64,000 nt of DNA from Streptomyces tubercidicus. Lineage in GTDB: Bacteria > Actinomycetota > Actinomycetes > Streptomycetales > Streptomycetaceae. The notes below the pieces were generated by a model. The model was not told the origin of the DNA, did not search any database, and worked only from the letters and a program-made list of their open reading frames with translations. Positions 52,301 through 61,475 of the stretch are shown here, piece after piece. The first letter of the stretch is position 1, and each line of letters starts with the position of its first letter. The position numbers and the translations under genes are program-made. The stretch lies in the NCBI RefSeq assembly GCF_027497495.1, contig NZ_CP114205.1, forward strand, positions 62,001 to 126,000, in the 5' to 3' direction.

Positions 52301-54144
52301 TCAAGCAGCTGCCCGCGGCGAAGGACGCCGTCCGGCTGGTGCCCATGGACGGGCTGACGCCGGTGGAGTCCAAGGACGAGCCGGGACTGTGGACGGTCAG
52401 CACCGGCGCCTTCTCCTTCGCGGTGCGCACGGCCGTCCCGGTCGGCAAGCTGTACTTCGGCGAAGAGCAGCAGAACGGGATCGGCACCACGGATGTCAAC
52501 ATCCGTCCCCTCCGCGACGGCGGCGAGCACCTCGACTCGAAGCTCACGGTCACACTCACCGGCAACGACGGTCCCCAGGACCTGAGCAAGTGGGCCACCA
52601 CATCGAACGTGGCGAGCCTGCCCGCAGCGCTGTGGGGCAAGTACGACGGCAAGCTGACCACCGGCAGCGAGCAGCGCGTCGACGGCCAGCTGACGGGCGT
52701 CGATCTGCGCCTGCCGCAGCCCACGCCGGGCAGCACGCCCGGCCCCATCAAGGCGGGGACGATCGCGCACGACGACCGGACCCCGAACGGCAAGCTGCCG
52801 CTGACGCAGTCGGCCGTCGTACCGGCCGTCACCGCCGTGGAGGCCGCGCCGGCACGGGTCGAGGCCGTGCAGCCGGTCACCGTCGATCGCGTCGCCGAGG
52901 CCGCGCCGGTACCGGAGATTGGCGCGAGCGTGGCTGCCGTCACCGGCGGCCAGGCCGGCGCGCTGATCGACCAGTCCCGTGACCGGCTCTTCGCCGCGAT
53001 GGACTATCTGGGCGTGAGCCCCGGCACCAACGAGCGGCTCGCCGCCACGGACGGACTGGTCGCGGGCGACATCAACGCGAAGCCCGCGCCCCCGGTCCCC
53101 GGCACCCCGACCGCGAGCGAGCGGCTGTACGTGCTGGGCGCGGGGGCTTCGGTGACGCCGGTCGACGCGCAGAGCCTGACGGCGTACGACCGCGTCCCGC
53201 TGGAGTTCGCCCAAGGGTCCTCCGCACCGCTTCACTTCGCCGTCAGCCCAGGCGGCCACCGGCTGTGCGCGGTCGACAACGACCAGAACATCGACGTGCG
53301 CGACGTCTCGGCGAATCCACCGGGAGAGACCACGTCCCTGTTCCACGACCGCATCTGGGGATACCAGCAGACGCGAGGAGCGGCGGTCTCGCCCGACAGT
53401 AAGTGGGCGTACGTCACCGCCACGCAGTCGCAGCAGTTGCTCGTGCTCAACCTGCAGCCGGATGTGCCTGCCAAGAAGTACGACTTCGGCCTCCAGGCGG
53501 TCCTCGGCGAGGTCGTGCCCGCCGCCCGGTGGGACGACGCCTCGCAGATCGTGTACGTCGCCAAGCCCGAGCTGAACACCGTCGCCCAGGTGAACGTCAC
53601 CAACGGGAAGTACCCCACGACCAACCCGGGTGACAACCTCCCCACGGGCCCCTCCCCCACGCGCCTCGCCGTGGACCCCCAGGGCCGCTGGCTCTACGCG
53701 CTCAACCCGACAAAGTCGACGGTGACCGTCACCGACCTCGCCGCCAAGCAGATCGTCGCCACGCTGCGCACCGGCACCAGCCCGAGCGCCCTGGCCGCCT
53801 CCGCCGACAGCAAACGGCTGTACGTGGCGAACTACGTGACCGGCACGGTCTCCGTGTTCGACACCAGCGGTGGCTTGCCACGGGAAGCGGCCGAGCCCGT
53901 GTGGGTGGGGAAACGGCCGATCGCGCTCGCGGTGTCCGCCGCGGGTGACCGGCTGTACGTCGCCCGGGAGAAGGTCCAGCAGGTCCAGGTCGTGGACGTC
54001 GCGTCGGACCAGCCGGTCCTGCTCCCCGTCACCGTCCCCCTCAAGGACGACCCGGTGGCGCTCGCCGTCACCGTACCGCCGACCGTCACCGACACCCCGG
54101 CAACCCCCAGCGTCACCCGAACCACCGAAGGCGGTGCAGCATGA
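49393..54144 (+). CDS. Giant DUF6603-like protein with C-terminal beta-propeller
   Basis: 1583 residues from the GTG at 49393 (another in-frame GTG follows at once). No signal peptide or membrane helix. The first 800 residues are repeated beta-rich blocks of the type LLxGLxVGYxxxxxSxVLAA. The central part (about 815-960) has GGYYPGYPVPGHYPQVPRLG, SGGSYFALTPGAVMAGG and ANILIEWAPFHFDAGI, the signature stretch of DUF6603 proteins. After a Pro/Ala linker (about 1120-1240), YVTN-type blades (RLYVLGAGASVTPVD, WLYALNPTKSTVTVTD, RLYVANYVTGTVSVFD) form a propeller to the end. The stop overlaps the next start (ATGA). Function unknown. Confidence 0.82.
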   Translation: MVAVTAMTVGGLREWLKTLSSPTQELLLPDGLPANLGDQGTLKNAVNPGALSEWFTMGTTLTRMVPDPDHLCITGIIVTETPNVSLWFFSDEEGNPDDATVTGVQFGLSLKSHPVMSVFSALGLQDLLLLYTIHIVDGAAVRELSARAKLAVDGGDPLLVTCALDFEAGRTSYEFVVEPEGGKEWHVAEALFGLFGVAPPPVLKDIALKRLMLAYDHGQGSTGFRIEVDVDFPLGGLDADLAVMVSLTKSGGSQTYDQEYEARLVLGVPTQGGGDDTVRTLTFDIKDVQHAEFSATCEDSKGVSFADLAGLLGVAGPPAFLADLAISGLTVGYASARKSIVLAAKEKGGGSLVVVSDQPKGGTRTWAVRAGVGLDAKLSDLPLLQGQIPQGQDLGVRGLGVLLTSDELRTDRITELNKALAASDGTLPLLPADGLGKGLAFTVDLQLPGHSETTSVVVRGDRKKTKAPVEAPPRPRLITQDATPVAENAAENVSQNVAEDAPATPTGLPLVAWLKVQRDIGPLSLSRVGVGFADDTVWVLFDASLGMAGLTVGVDGLGIGIHLSHPVPPDFRLDGLSVGYSRPPLAIKGALVNRPPDDTYSTLIEGALAVTAEEFGLTALGAYARTKQHPDQPSLFLFGKVNGEFGGPPPVQITGIMAGFGLNTDLRLPEGDHVLDFPFLADMSSPETDPLVVLNNLMGGQDAWVRPASGQLWFAAGLEFKVFEFVSGQALLVLEVGDDFAVAVLGTAEAQFPKDQSLPAYAKVRLGLSAKYRASEGVLKLTAQLAPGSFLLSEDCVLTGGFALYTWFDGAHAGDFVLTLGGYYPGYPVPGHYPQVPRLGFNWPVTSELTISGGSYFALTPGAVMAGGALDVNFRAGDLHAWLTAHANILIEWAPFHFDAGIDVSIGVSFVLDLWLVRETISVEVGASLQLWGPPTAGKVTVHLWFISFTIGFGDGSASGDKAAPWSDVVKQLPAAKDAVRLVPMDGLTPVESKDEPGLWTVSTGAFSFAVRTAVPVGKLYFGEEQQNGIGTTDVNIRPLRDGGEHLDSKLTVTLTGNDGPQDLSKWATTSNVASLPAALWGKYDGKLTTGSEQRVDGQLTGVDLRLPQPTPGSTPGPIKAGTIAHDDRTPNGKLPLTQSAVVPAVTAVEAAPARVEAVQPVTVDRVAEAAPVPEIGASVAAVTGGQAGALIDQSRDRLFAAMDYLGVSPGTNERLAATDGLVAGDINAKPAPPVPGTPTASERLYVLGAGASVTPVDAQSLTAYDRVPLEFAQGSSAPLHFAVSPGGHRLCAVDNDQNIDVRDVSANPPGETTSLFHDRIWGYQQTRGAAVSPDSKWAYVTATQSQQLLVLNLQPDVPAKKYDFGLQAVLGEVVPAARWDDASQIVYVAKPELNTVAQVNVTNGKYPTTNPGDNLPTGPSPTRLAVDPQGRWLYALNPTKSTVTVTDLAAKQIVATLRTGTSPSALAASADSKRLYVANYVTGTVSVFDTSGGLPREAAEPVWVGKRPIALAVSAAGDRLYVAREKVQQVQVVDVASDQPVLLPVTVPLKDDPVALAVTVPPTVTDTPATPSVTRTTEGGAA

Positions 54145-56489
54145 GCCACCCCGAGTACGCCCCGGACCCCGACCCGTCGCTGAACGTGCAGTTCGTCGAC
54201 TCGCTGGTGCCCACGCTCACCGCCGGGCGGTACAAGCTCACCGCGCACCAGTCCCTCACCAAGGGCGGCGCCCGGGTCGACACGGACAACTACCTGGACA
54301 CCCCGGTGACGCAGGACGTGGAGGTCCGTGCGCCGCGCTTCACCGTGCAGCCGGAGTGGATCCACGGCGCGTATCCGACGCCGGGCGCCAGCGGCCTGTA
54401 CGACGACGTGCTGCCGCACGTCACGCTCGACCGGGCCACTCTGCCGTGGGAGCGCGAGGCGAAAGCGCAGAGCGGTACGCGCCTGCCGTGGCTGGCCCTC
54501 CTCATTTTCGGCGAGGGTGAGTTGCCCGACACCGACCCGCACTGCCTCGGGCAGACGGACGCCAAGACGGTGGCCGAGCTGATCGGCTCCGAGAGCGGCG
54601 TCGTCCTGCCCCCGTTCGACCGGGCCAAGGACCCCATCACCGAGGGCGACAAGCAGCAGGTGTGCCGCACCGTCCTGGTGCCCGCCGCTGTCTTTCACGC
54701 GCTGGCCCCGACCGAGGCTGAACTGCCGCTCCTGACCCATGTGCGCCGGGTCAACGAGGAGCACCAGCGCGTCGCGCTGGGCGACGACCTGATCCAGGTC
54801 GGTGACTACGCGGTCGTCGTCGGCAACCGCCTGCCCCGCGCGGCGGGCGGGCGCTATGTCGCCCACCTGGTCTCCTTGGAAGGCTGGCAGTCGCGTCTGC
54901 CCGACGGCGCCAAGGCGTACGACGGACCCGACGAGAAGCTGCGGCTGATCTCCCTGTGGTCGTGGGCGTTCGAGACGATCCCCGACCACGCCCCCGGATT
55001 CGCCGCGCTGACCGAGCACTTCGTCGACACCGAGGGCACGGACGGCTCCGCGCTGCTGCTGCGCGTGCCGCTGCCCGACCTGCCGCTGTCCGGGAAGGAC
55101 CAGCAGGAGGTCGCCGACCGGCTCGGCCGGGGCTACCTGCCGATCTCGTGCCGCACCGAGTCCGGACGCGCCACCTTCGGCTGGTACAGGGGGCCGTTCA
55201 CCGCCCGGTACGTCCCGCCGGAGACCGACCGCGAACGGCGCCGCTGTGCGACGGAGGCGCTGATCCAGCTGCAGCAGTACGGCGTCTTCGACGTGAGCCT
55301 CGCGACCGCGTTCACCGCGGGCCGGGGCGTCGCCCTCGCCGACCACCAGTTCGGCGCGGCGCTGCTGCGCCTGCGCGGCAAGGTGCGGCGAGCGGCGGAG
55401 AAGAGGAGCCGTGCGACGGCGACCACCGGGGCCCGGTCCCGTATCGAGCACCTGGCGGCGAACGGCCTCGCCGGCCACCTCCGCGAGGTCCTGACCACGC
55501 CGGCCCGCGCCCAGGCCGTCAGCGCTCCCGTGCAGCGCCCCGGCGTCACCCCCGTACCCGCCGCGACCGAGTTGCCCGCCACCGCAGGGCTCACCCCGGA
55601 GTGCCTGCGCGCCGACGCGGACCTGCACATGCGGCTCACGTCGGACGACACACCACTGGTGGACCCGCACGACGACGACCTCGCCCTCGTCCGGAACCGG
55701 CTGCTCGACCTGCGGAACCTGACGGGCGTGCCGTTCGCACACCTGGTGCCCGACACGCGGATGCTGCCCACGGAGAGCCTGCGCTTCTTCTACGTGGACG
55801 CCAACTGGACCGCCACGTTGCTCGACGGCGCCCTGAGCGTGGGTCTCGCCCACACCTTCGACCTCACCTCGGACGACCTGGTCTTCGGGCCCACGGGCGT
55901 GGCCCCGCTGCCGCCGCAGGCCACACCGGTCACGGGTCTGCTGCTGCGCTCGGAGCTCGTCAGCGGCTGGCCGGCGCTGGAGGTCCGCCCGTACAGGAAC
56001 CCCCGGACCAGCGAAGGGGAAACGGCCCTGCGGGTACTGCGCCGCGAGGCACTCGCCGACGACATCCTGCTCGTGCTCGTCGAGGGCGTGCCGGGCCGGG
56101 TCGAGCTCGCCGAGCCGCAGCAGGGCGTGCACTTCGGCATCGACGAGCCGGAGGAAGGCGGCAGCGACGACCCGGTCGATGACGGCATCATCCGGCTGCG
56201 CCAGATCGACCCGAAGAGCCCCACGCCCCTCGGGCAGGAGACCGGCGCACAGTTCCCGGCGCAGCCGGGACTGCGTTCCTTCCTACGTACCGCGGGCACC
56301 GCTGGCCCCGACACCGTGCTGAACGTCGCGGCGCTCGCCGACGGGCTGAAAGGAGCGCTGAGCCTGAACCGTCCGCTGACACCCGGCGAGTTCGCCATCC
56401 AGATGATCAACGCCGCGCAGCGCCGTACCTTCACCACCGTTTCCACCGCGCACACCCCCTTCACGACAGGAGACCACCCCAATGGCTGA
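54141..56489 (+). CDS. Large unknown protein, second gene of the 12-kb operon
   Basis: 782 residues from the ATG at 54141, overlapping the previous stop. The N-terminal 90 residues look like an immunoglobulin-type fold (VQFVDSLVPTLTAGRYKLTA, DVEVRAPRFTVQPEWIHGAY). The middle has YVAHLVSLEGWQSRLPDG, TFGWYRGPFTARYVPPETD and a long helix LLRLRGKVRRAAEKR. The C-terminal part contains RFFYVDANWTATLLDGALSV and GWPALEVRPYRNP, suggestive of a particle or scaffold assembly protein. No signal peptide, no known enzyme motif. I do not recognise a named family. It overlaps the third gene by 8 bases, so translation is coupled. Confidence 0.78.
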   Translation: MSHPEYAPDPDPSLNVQFVDSLVPTLTAGRYKLTAHQSLTKGGARVDTDNYLDTPVTQDVEVRAPRFTVQPEWIHGAYPTPGASGLYDDVLPHVTLDRATLPWEREAKAQSGTRLPWLALLIFGEGELPDTDPHCLGQTDAKTVAELIGSESGVVLPPFDRAKDPITEGDKQQVCRTVLVPAAVFHALAPTEAELPLLTHVRRVNEEHQRVALGDDLIQVGDYAVVVGNRLPRAAGGRYVAHLVSLEGWQSRLPDGAKAYDGPDEKLRLISLWSWAFETIPDHAPGFAALTEHFVDTEGTDGSALLLRVPLPDLPLSGKDQQEVADRLGRGYLPISCRTESGRATFGWYRGPFTARYVPPETDRERRRCATEALIQLQQYGVFDVSLATAFTAGRGVALADHQFGAALLRLRGKVRRAAEKRSRATATTGARSRIEHLAANGLAGHLREVLTTPARAQAVSAPVQRPGVTPVPAATELPATAGLTPECLRADADLHMRLTSDDTPLVDPHDDDLALVRNRLLDLRNLTGVPFAHLVPDTRMLPTESLRFFYVDANWTATLLDGALSVGLAHTFDLTSDDLVFGPTGVAPLPPQATPVTGLLLRSELVSGWPALEVRPYRNPRTSEGETALRVLRREALADDILLVLVEGVPGRVELAEPQQGVHFGIDEPEEGGSDDPVDDGIIRLRQIDPKSPTPLGQETGAQFPAQPGLRSFLRTAGTAGPDTVLNVAALADGLKGALSLNRPLTPGEFAIQMINAAQRRTFTTVSTAHTPFTTGDHPNG

Positions 56490-59400
56490 CCGCGACGACA
56501 CCCTCATCGTCCCGGTGAACGTGGACGCCCTGGTGGTCAACCAAGACCTGCGCCAGCGCGACGGCCAGGGCTTCCGGCGCTGGCGCCCCAACTTCAACCT
56601 GCTGCGCCACAGCCTCAGCCCCGAGGTGGCCCCGTTCACCAACGAGGACCCGTGGAACGCCACCCAGCAGGGCAAGCCGGACGACGAGTACAAGAAGTAC
56701 GACGGCGTCTACGTGCGCTGGGAGCTGCCCGACGCGCTGCGCCAGGGCGCCGCGCGGGGCGAGGGCAGGCGTACGGAGTTCCCGCTCGTGCCCAACCGCT
56801 GGCTCGTCGTCCGGCAGGTGCAGGGCAGGGACGACCTGACCGCCGGCTGGGTGGTGGAGAGCGACTTCCTCGACCCGAAGGACGGCACGTCGCGTTTCAT
56901 GCACCCGGTGCGGCCCGACGCCGGCGATCCGGCGACCACGCCGTACCGCTCGACGATCATCACGACGCAGATCGGCAAGAAGCAGAGCATCAGCGGCAGC
57001 AGCACGTGGAGCGAGCCCACGGACGCCTCGCGCAAGGAGCTGTTCCTCACCGCGGTCGGCCCCGGCATCATGACCTTCCACGTCTACCAGCCGTACCACG
57101 AGAACGTCTTCTCGCTGCACGACCCGCTGGACGGCGTCGACTCCGCGACCGTGAACTACCAGGTCGTGGGCTGGTATTCGGACCCGGCCCAGGAGGAGCT
57201 GCGCCGCCGCCTCGGCGGCGCGGGCGCGACGGTCACGTCCGTCCTGGCCCATCTCGGCTGGACGGTCGCCGACCTGCCGGGCACCTGGACACCCGACAGC
57301 ACCACCTACTGCGGCCGCGCCCTCCAGGTGCAGTGGAACCGCAACGGCAGCGCTCCGGACTCGGACCGCCCGGAGAAGACGGACGTCCGTGACCGGATCG
57401 CCGTGGGCAGCAGCGCTGACGAGGCGCATGCCGCGCTGGTCGCCAAGGCCCGCGCGGCACTGCCCGACGGCCCCGGCAACGCCATCGACCCCGCCACCGA
57501 CCCCGCCCTCCTGCACGTGCTCGGCAAGGGCCTGCTGAACACCCTCGACGAGCCCGACGGCGACGTCCTCACGGCCCAGGCCCTGCACAAGGGCTGGTTT
57601 CAGCAGGTGCCGGGCGGCTACGTGTGGCGCCTCGCCGACACCGCCGACAAGGGCCACGTCTCCGGCAACCCGAAGTCGGTCACGTGGTCCGGCGTCGCGC
57701 CCGAGCACGAGGCGTGGCTGGCGGAGCTCAACGGATACCAGAGCGCATACGACGCAGCGGAGCGCGAACTCACCGCACTGCAACAGCGGTTGTACGCGCT
57801 GTGGTGGATGCACAGCCTGCCGCTCATCCCGCCGCAGTACCGCCGCGAGCGACTTTACGCCGAGATCGACCCGGCGAACACGGACGGCCTGGCCGCCCGC
57901 GTGGCCGCCGCGCAGAACGACCTGAAGAACAAGAAACTGAAGGCCGTCACCGACTGCCTGGGCCGCCATCGGCTGCCCGAGGGTTACGAGCTGCGCAAGG
58001 AGACCTTGCCGCCCTTCTACCAGGTCACCGACCCGACGATGGTGCTGGCCGGCGCGAAGGGCCACACCGCGCACAAGCCGCTGACGGGCGGCGGGGCACT
58101 CATCTGCCGCATGCCGTCGCAGATCGTCAGCGACGGGCGCGCGAACCCCTTCACCTCGCTCCAGCTGAGCGGGCTGCCGCCGGTCGTGACGGCCCTGCTG
58201 ATCGAGTTCGCGTGCGTGCTCGACCCGAAGGACGCGGGAAAGTACCCGCCCGACATCGCCCCGGCCCCCTGGCGGCAGCCGTGGAAGCCGCTGCTGTTCC
58301 AGTGGCGGATCGAGCACTGGCAGGTGCCCTACGGCACCCAAAACAGCCCCAACTGGACGTTCGACGGCAGCCACTACCAGTGGACGAACGGCTCCCCCAC
58401 CGCCAACGCCATCCAGGTGACCGGCCGCCGCTTCCTCGTACCGCTGCCGCAGCACACAGCGAGCAGCGGGCTCGAACAGCACGCCGCCGACCACCCCGAC
58501 GCGGCGACCGCCGAGGCACTCATGACAGCGGCGGCGCAGATCAAGGACCTGGACCTGCTCTCGCAGCGGCTGGACGGGCTCACCGACGCCTTCGCCCTGC
58601 GCGACCCCGCACCCGGTGTCAGCCCGCCCGGCAGGCTCGGCGAGCTCGTCGGTGACGCGTTCCGCCACCTGCCCAACCCGGGCATGCTGCCCGTGCCGTT
58701 CCAGGGCTGGCAGGACTCCGGATTCACCCAGATCCGGGCCGGGCAGTTCGCGGTGAACAGGCTGAGCATCGTCGACGAGTTCGGCCAGAGCCTCGACGTC
58801 CTGCTGCCCGGCGACGCGCCCACGTTCGTCCCCAAGGTGGGCGACAGCCTGCACACCCACGACAAGTTCGTCCAGCCCACGGACACAGGGCGGTTCGTCC
58901 AGCTGCCGCCGCGCCTGCTCCAGGCCGCCCGGCTGCGGTTCGACTTCGTCGCCGAGCACGACGACGCGCGGCTCGTCGACCTCACCGCGAACACGACGCC
59001 GGTGAGCGCGTGGATCGTCCCCAACTACGTCGACCGCTCGTTGCTGTGCTACGCGCCGACCGGCGAGCCGCTCGGCGAACTGCGCCTCGAACTCCGTGAG
59101 GGCGCGGGCGGCGACGTGACAGCCGTGGTCGGCTGGGGCCCCCTGCCGGATTCCCAAGTGGACACGATCGACGCGCTGCGGGAGGCCCACCCGCAGCTCT
59201 ACGCGTTCGCCGGCGAGCTGGCCGCGAAGGGACCGGACGCCTTCGCCGACCTGCTGGCCACCGTCGACAACGCGCTCGCCGGGATCGACCCGGGCAACCC
59301 GTACGGCGACGAGGTGCTCGGCGCGCTGCTCGGGCGCCCGCTCGCGCTGGTCCGCGCCCGGCTCGGCTTCGAGCTGGACGGCCTCCCCGTCGCCGACGGG

Positions 59401-60099
59401 GGCTGGCAGCACGCGCTGGACTGGCAGACGCAGGAGGCGTGGGCCACGCGTCAGGGCGAGACGGCGCCGGCCGAAATGGCCCACCTCGACTACCAGTGGC
59501 CTGTCCGGCTCGGCAACGCCGGGCAGAAGGGCGACGGTCTGGTCGGCTACTTCTCCGAGGCCGACTACGGGAGGTTCTACTCGGTGGCCACGCCGGGCGA
59601 CCACCCGCACACGGACTACGTGGCGCGAATCTCCGAGGCCAACTGGCCCAGGCTCCGGGCGGACTCGACGGACCAGACGCACCTCACGCTGCTGCTCGAC
59701 CCACTGGCCACCGTCCACGCGACCACGGACATCCTTCCCGTGACGGGACTTCAGCTCCCGTCACGCTTTACCCGGACAGCCATGGCCGCGATGCAGGTGG
59801 CGCTGCGGCTCAGCCCGGTGCTGACCACGACGCGGAAGGTCCCGGCCAAGGACGTGGGCGTGGGCGACGCGGCGTCCGGCTTCGTCAGCGCCCTCGCCAT
59901 GCCGCATCCCACGTCCCCGCAGGGCACGTGGGACTGGGCCGAGCTGGTCGTCCCGGACGCGCCCGCCGGCGCCGACCCCGCGCCGCAGTGGAACCACGAG
60001 TCGATCGTGCAGATCGACCAGACGGCCCGACTGGACGAGAACGGCCCGACCGTACGCACAGGCTTCCTGCGCCTGTCCGGCGGCTTCGAGACCAAGTGA
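56482..60099 (+). CDS. Giant unknown protein, third gene of the 12-kb operon
   Basis: 1205 residues from the ATG at 56482. It opens with TLIVPVNVDALVVNQDLRQR and DGVYVRWELPDALRQGAARG. It then alternates beta-rich regions (TFHVYQPYHENVFSLHDPLD) with one long helical segment at about 410-490 (AWLAELNGYQSAYDAAEREL, TALQQRLYALWWMHSLP, RVAAAQNDLKNKKLKAVTD) likely to form a coiled coil. Further on are RRFLVPLPQHTASSGLEQH and INRLSIVDEFGQSLDV-like VNRLSIVDEFGQSLDVLLPG. No signal peptide, membrane segment or catalytic motif was found. Family unknown. Size and order suggest that it assembles with its operon partners. Confidence 0.78.
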   Translation: MADRDDTLIVPVNVDALVVNQDLRQRDGQGFRRWRPNFNLLRHSLSPEVAPFTNEDPWNATQQGKPDDEYKKYDGVYVRWELPDALRQGAARGEGRRTEFPLVPNRWLVVRQVQGRDDLTAGWVVESDFLDPKDGTSRFMHPVRPDAGDPATTPYRSTIITTQIGKKQSISGSSTWSEPTDASRKELFLTAVGPGIMTFHVYQPYHENVFSLHDPLDGVDSATVNYQVVGWYSDPAQEELRRRLGGAGATVTSVLAHLGWTVADLPGTWTPDSTTYCGRALQVQWNRNGSAPDSDRPEKTDVRDRIAVGSSADEAHAALVAKARAALPDGPGNAIDPATDPALLHVLGKGLLNTLDEPDGDVLTAQALHKGWFQQVPGGYVWRLADTADKGHVSGNPKSVTWSGVAPEHEAWLAELNGYQSAYDAAERELTALQQRLYALWWMHSLPLIPPQYRRERLYAEIDPANTDGLAARVAAAQNDLKNKKLKAVTDCLGRHRLPEGYELRKETLPPFYQVTDPTMVLAGAKGHTAHKPLTGGGALICRMPSQIVSDGRANPFTSLQLSGLPPVVTALLIEFACVLDPKDAGKYPPDIAPAPWRQPWKPLLFQWRIEHWQVPYGTQNSPNWTFDGSHYQWTNGSPTANAIQVTGRRFLVPLPQHTASSGLEQHAADHPDAATAEALMTAAAQIKDLDLLSQRLDGLTDAFALRDPAPGVSPPGRLGELVGDAFRHLPNPGMLPVPFQGWQDSGFTQIRAGQFAVNRLSIVDEFGQSLDVLLPGDAPTFVPKVGDSLHTHDKFVQPTDTGRFVQLPPRLLQAARLRFDFVAEHDDARLVDLTANTTPVSAWIVPNYVDRSLLCYAPTGEPLGELRLELREGAGGDVTAVVGWGPLPDSQVDTIDALREAHPQLYAFAGELAAKGPDAFADLLATVDNALAGIDPGNPYGDEVLGALLGRPLALVRARLGFELDGLPVADGGWQHALDWQTQEAWATRQGETAPAEMAHLDYQWPVRLGNAGQKGDGLVGYFSEADYGRFYSVATPGDHPHTDYVARISEANWPRLRADSTDQTHLTLLLDPLATVHATTDILPVTGLQLPSRFTRTAMAAMQVALRLSPVLTTTRKVPAKDVGVGDAASGFVSALAMPHPTSPQGTWDWAELVVPDAPAGADPAPQWNHESIVQIDQTARLDENGPTVRTGFLRLSGGFETK

Positions 60100-60140
60100 C
60101 TTCACAGCACCCGCACCCGATTGTGAAAGGAGCCGACTCC

Positions 60141-61448
60141 GTGAGCGAGCCGGACGCCCCCCTGCCCCTGCTGGACTACGCCATCATCAGCGAACCGTTC
60201 CCGCTGTACGCGACGACCGGTACCGACGACCCTGCCACGGTCCTGCACATCGTGGTGTCGAACGGCGGCGGCGAGACCGTCTACTGCCGGGAGATCGTCT
60301 TCCACCTGCCGAAGGGCGATCTCGCCCAGAGCCTGGTCAATGCCGACGCAGGTGACGGCCGGGCCAACGACTGGGACGTGGTACGCCTCCAGCCCGGCAC
60401 GCAGACCGCCCTGCCGTCGGGTGACTACGCCCGCTTCCAGGCCACACCCAAGGGCGACGACAAGAAGAAGACGGGCGTACCCGTCGACGCCTCCGGCCTC
60501 GTCATCACCCTGGAGAACCTGAAGATCAGCGCCCTTCCCGGCACGGCCCGCATCGAGATCCGCGAATTCGCCACCACGAACACGGACCAGTGGCCGGAAA
60601 ACCCGCGCTTCACCAAGCTGGCTCTCACGAAGTTCCCGGCGCCGAAGATTCCGGCCATGGCGGTCTCCGACTTCACGGCGGACAAGCTGGAGGTGACGGC
60701 CGGCACCTCGGTCCGCCTCACGTGGAACGGCCCGTCGACGCTCGATTACACGGTCTCGCACGGCGGCAGTGCGCACCCGGTCGGTAAGCAGCACGGGTAC
60801 AGTACGACGATCGACCGCGACACGACGTTCCAGCTCTCGTACGTCACGGGCGAGACCACGCACTCCCTCACGACCACGGTCACAGTGACGAACCCGAAGC
60901 TGACGGGGCTGACGGTGGACGGCAACGTGGCGGTGGACGGCAACCTCACAGTCGCCAACGGCTCCACCGCTGTCGAGGGACTGACGGTGAGCAAGGACCT
61001 CACCGCGAACGGGAACGTCACCGCCGTCACCGGCGGGACGATCTTCCGTGTCCGAGAGCTGCGAGGACCGTCCGGAGAGAACCTCAACATCAACAGCACC
61101 ATCAGCGTGCTGAAGGACAACTCCGTCAACATCGCGGGCGATATGACGGTGAACGGAAACGTCTCCGCCGTCACCAGTGGGACGGTCTTCCGCATCCGGG
61201 ACCTGCGCGGACCGTACGGGGAGAACCTCGGCATCGACAGCACCGTCGAGGTCAAGTCCGGCAATGACATCACCCGCGCAGGCGGCAGCGTCATCACCGA
61301 TGGCGACAGCATCGGCCTCCAGAACAACCAGAAGTCCGGCTGGCTCTATGCGCCCGTCATGGATTACGACGGCGACCGCGGCTACGTGTTCAGGTGGAAG
61401 CCGGGCAACCGCGTGGGTGGGGACAGCTGGAAGGTGGCACGCGATTAG
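60141..61448 (+). CDS. Fibre-like protein, last gene of the 12-kb operon
   Basis: 435 residues from the GTG at 60141, with AAAGGAG upstream; an in-frame GTG at 60096 overlapping the previous stop is an alternative. Residues 1-150 are a beta-sandwich-like domain (VLHIVVSNGGGETVYCREIV). Then comes an Ig-like segment (PAMAVSDFTADKLEVTAGTS, VRLTWNGPSTLDYTVSHGGS). From residue 255 on, short repeats occur: LTVDGNVAVDGNLTVANGS, LTVSKDLTANGNVTAVTGG and MTVNGNVSAVTSG, with two near-identical units IFRVRELRGPSGENLNINST and VFRIRDLRGPYGENLGIDST. Such D/NGNV repeats form trimeric or solenoid fibres in phage tail and adhesin proteins. Confidence 0.75.
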   Translation: MSEPDAPLPLLDYAIISEPFPLYATTGTDDPATVLHIVVSNGGGETVYCREIVFHLPKGDLAQSLVNADAGDGRANDWDVVRLQPGTQTALPSGDYARFQATPKGDDKKKTGVPVDASGLVITLENLKISALPGTARIEIREFATTNTDQWPENPRFTKLALTKFPAPKIPAMAVSDFTADKLEVTAGTSVRLTWNGPSTLDYTVSHGGSAHPVGKQHGYSTTIDRDTTFQLSYVTGETTHSLTTTVTVTNPKLTGLTVDGNVAVDGNLTVANGSTAVEGLTVSKDLTANGNVTAVTGGTIFRVRELRGPSGENLNINSTISVLKDNSVNIAGDMTVNGNVSAVTSGTVFRIRDLRGPYGENLGIDSTVEVKSGNDITRAGGSVITDGDSIGLQNNQKSGWLYAPVMDYDGDRGYVFRWKPGNRVGGDSWKVARD

Positions 61449-61475
61449 CGGTCCACTGCTGGAGGCGGGGACTCA

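Noticed and set aside
50725..53346. Minus-strand open frame of 873 codons
   Set aside because: Mirror of the DUF6603-like gene; composition and lack of motifs show it is not coding.
56461..59718. Minus-strand open frame of 1085 codons
   Set aside because: Mirror of the third giant gene; low-complexity Arg/Val/Gln sequence.
49393..61448. Reading the four-gene block as a contractile injection system or tailocin
   Set aside because: No sheath, tube, baseplate, tape-measure, spike or AAA ATPase motif is visible in any of the four proteins or their neighbours.
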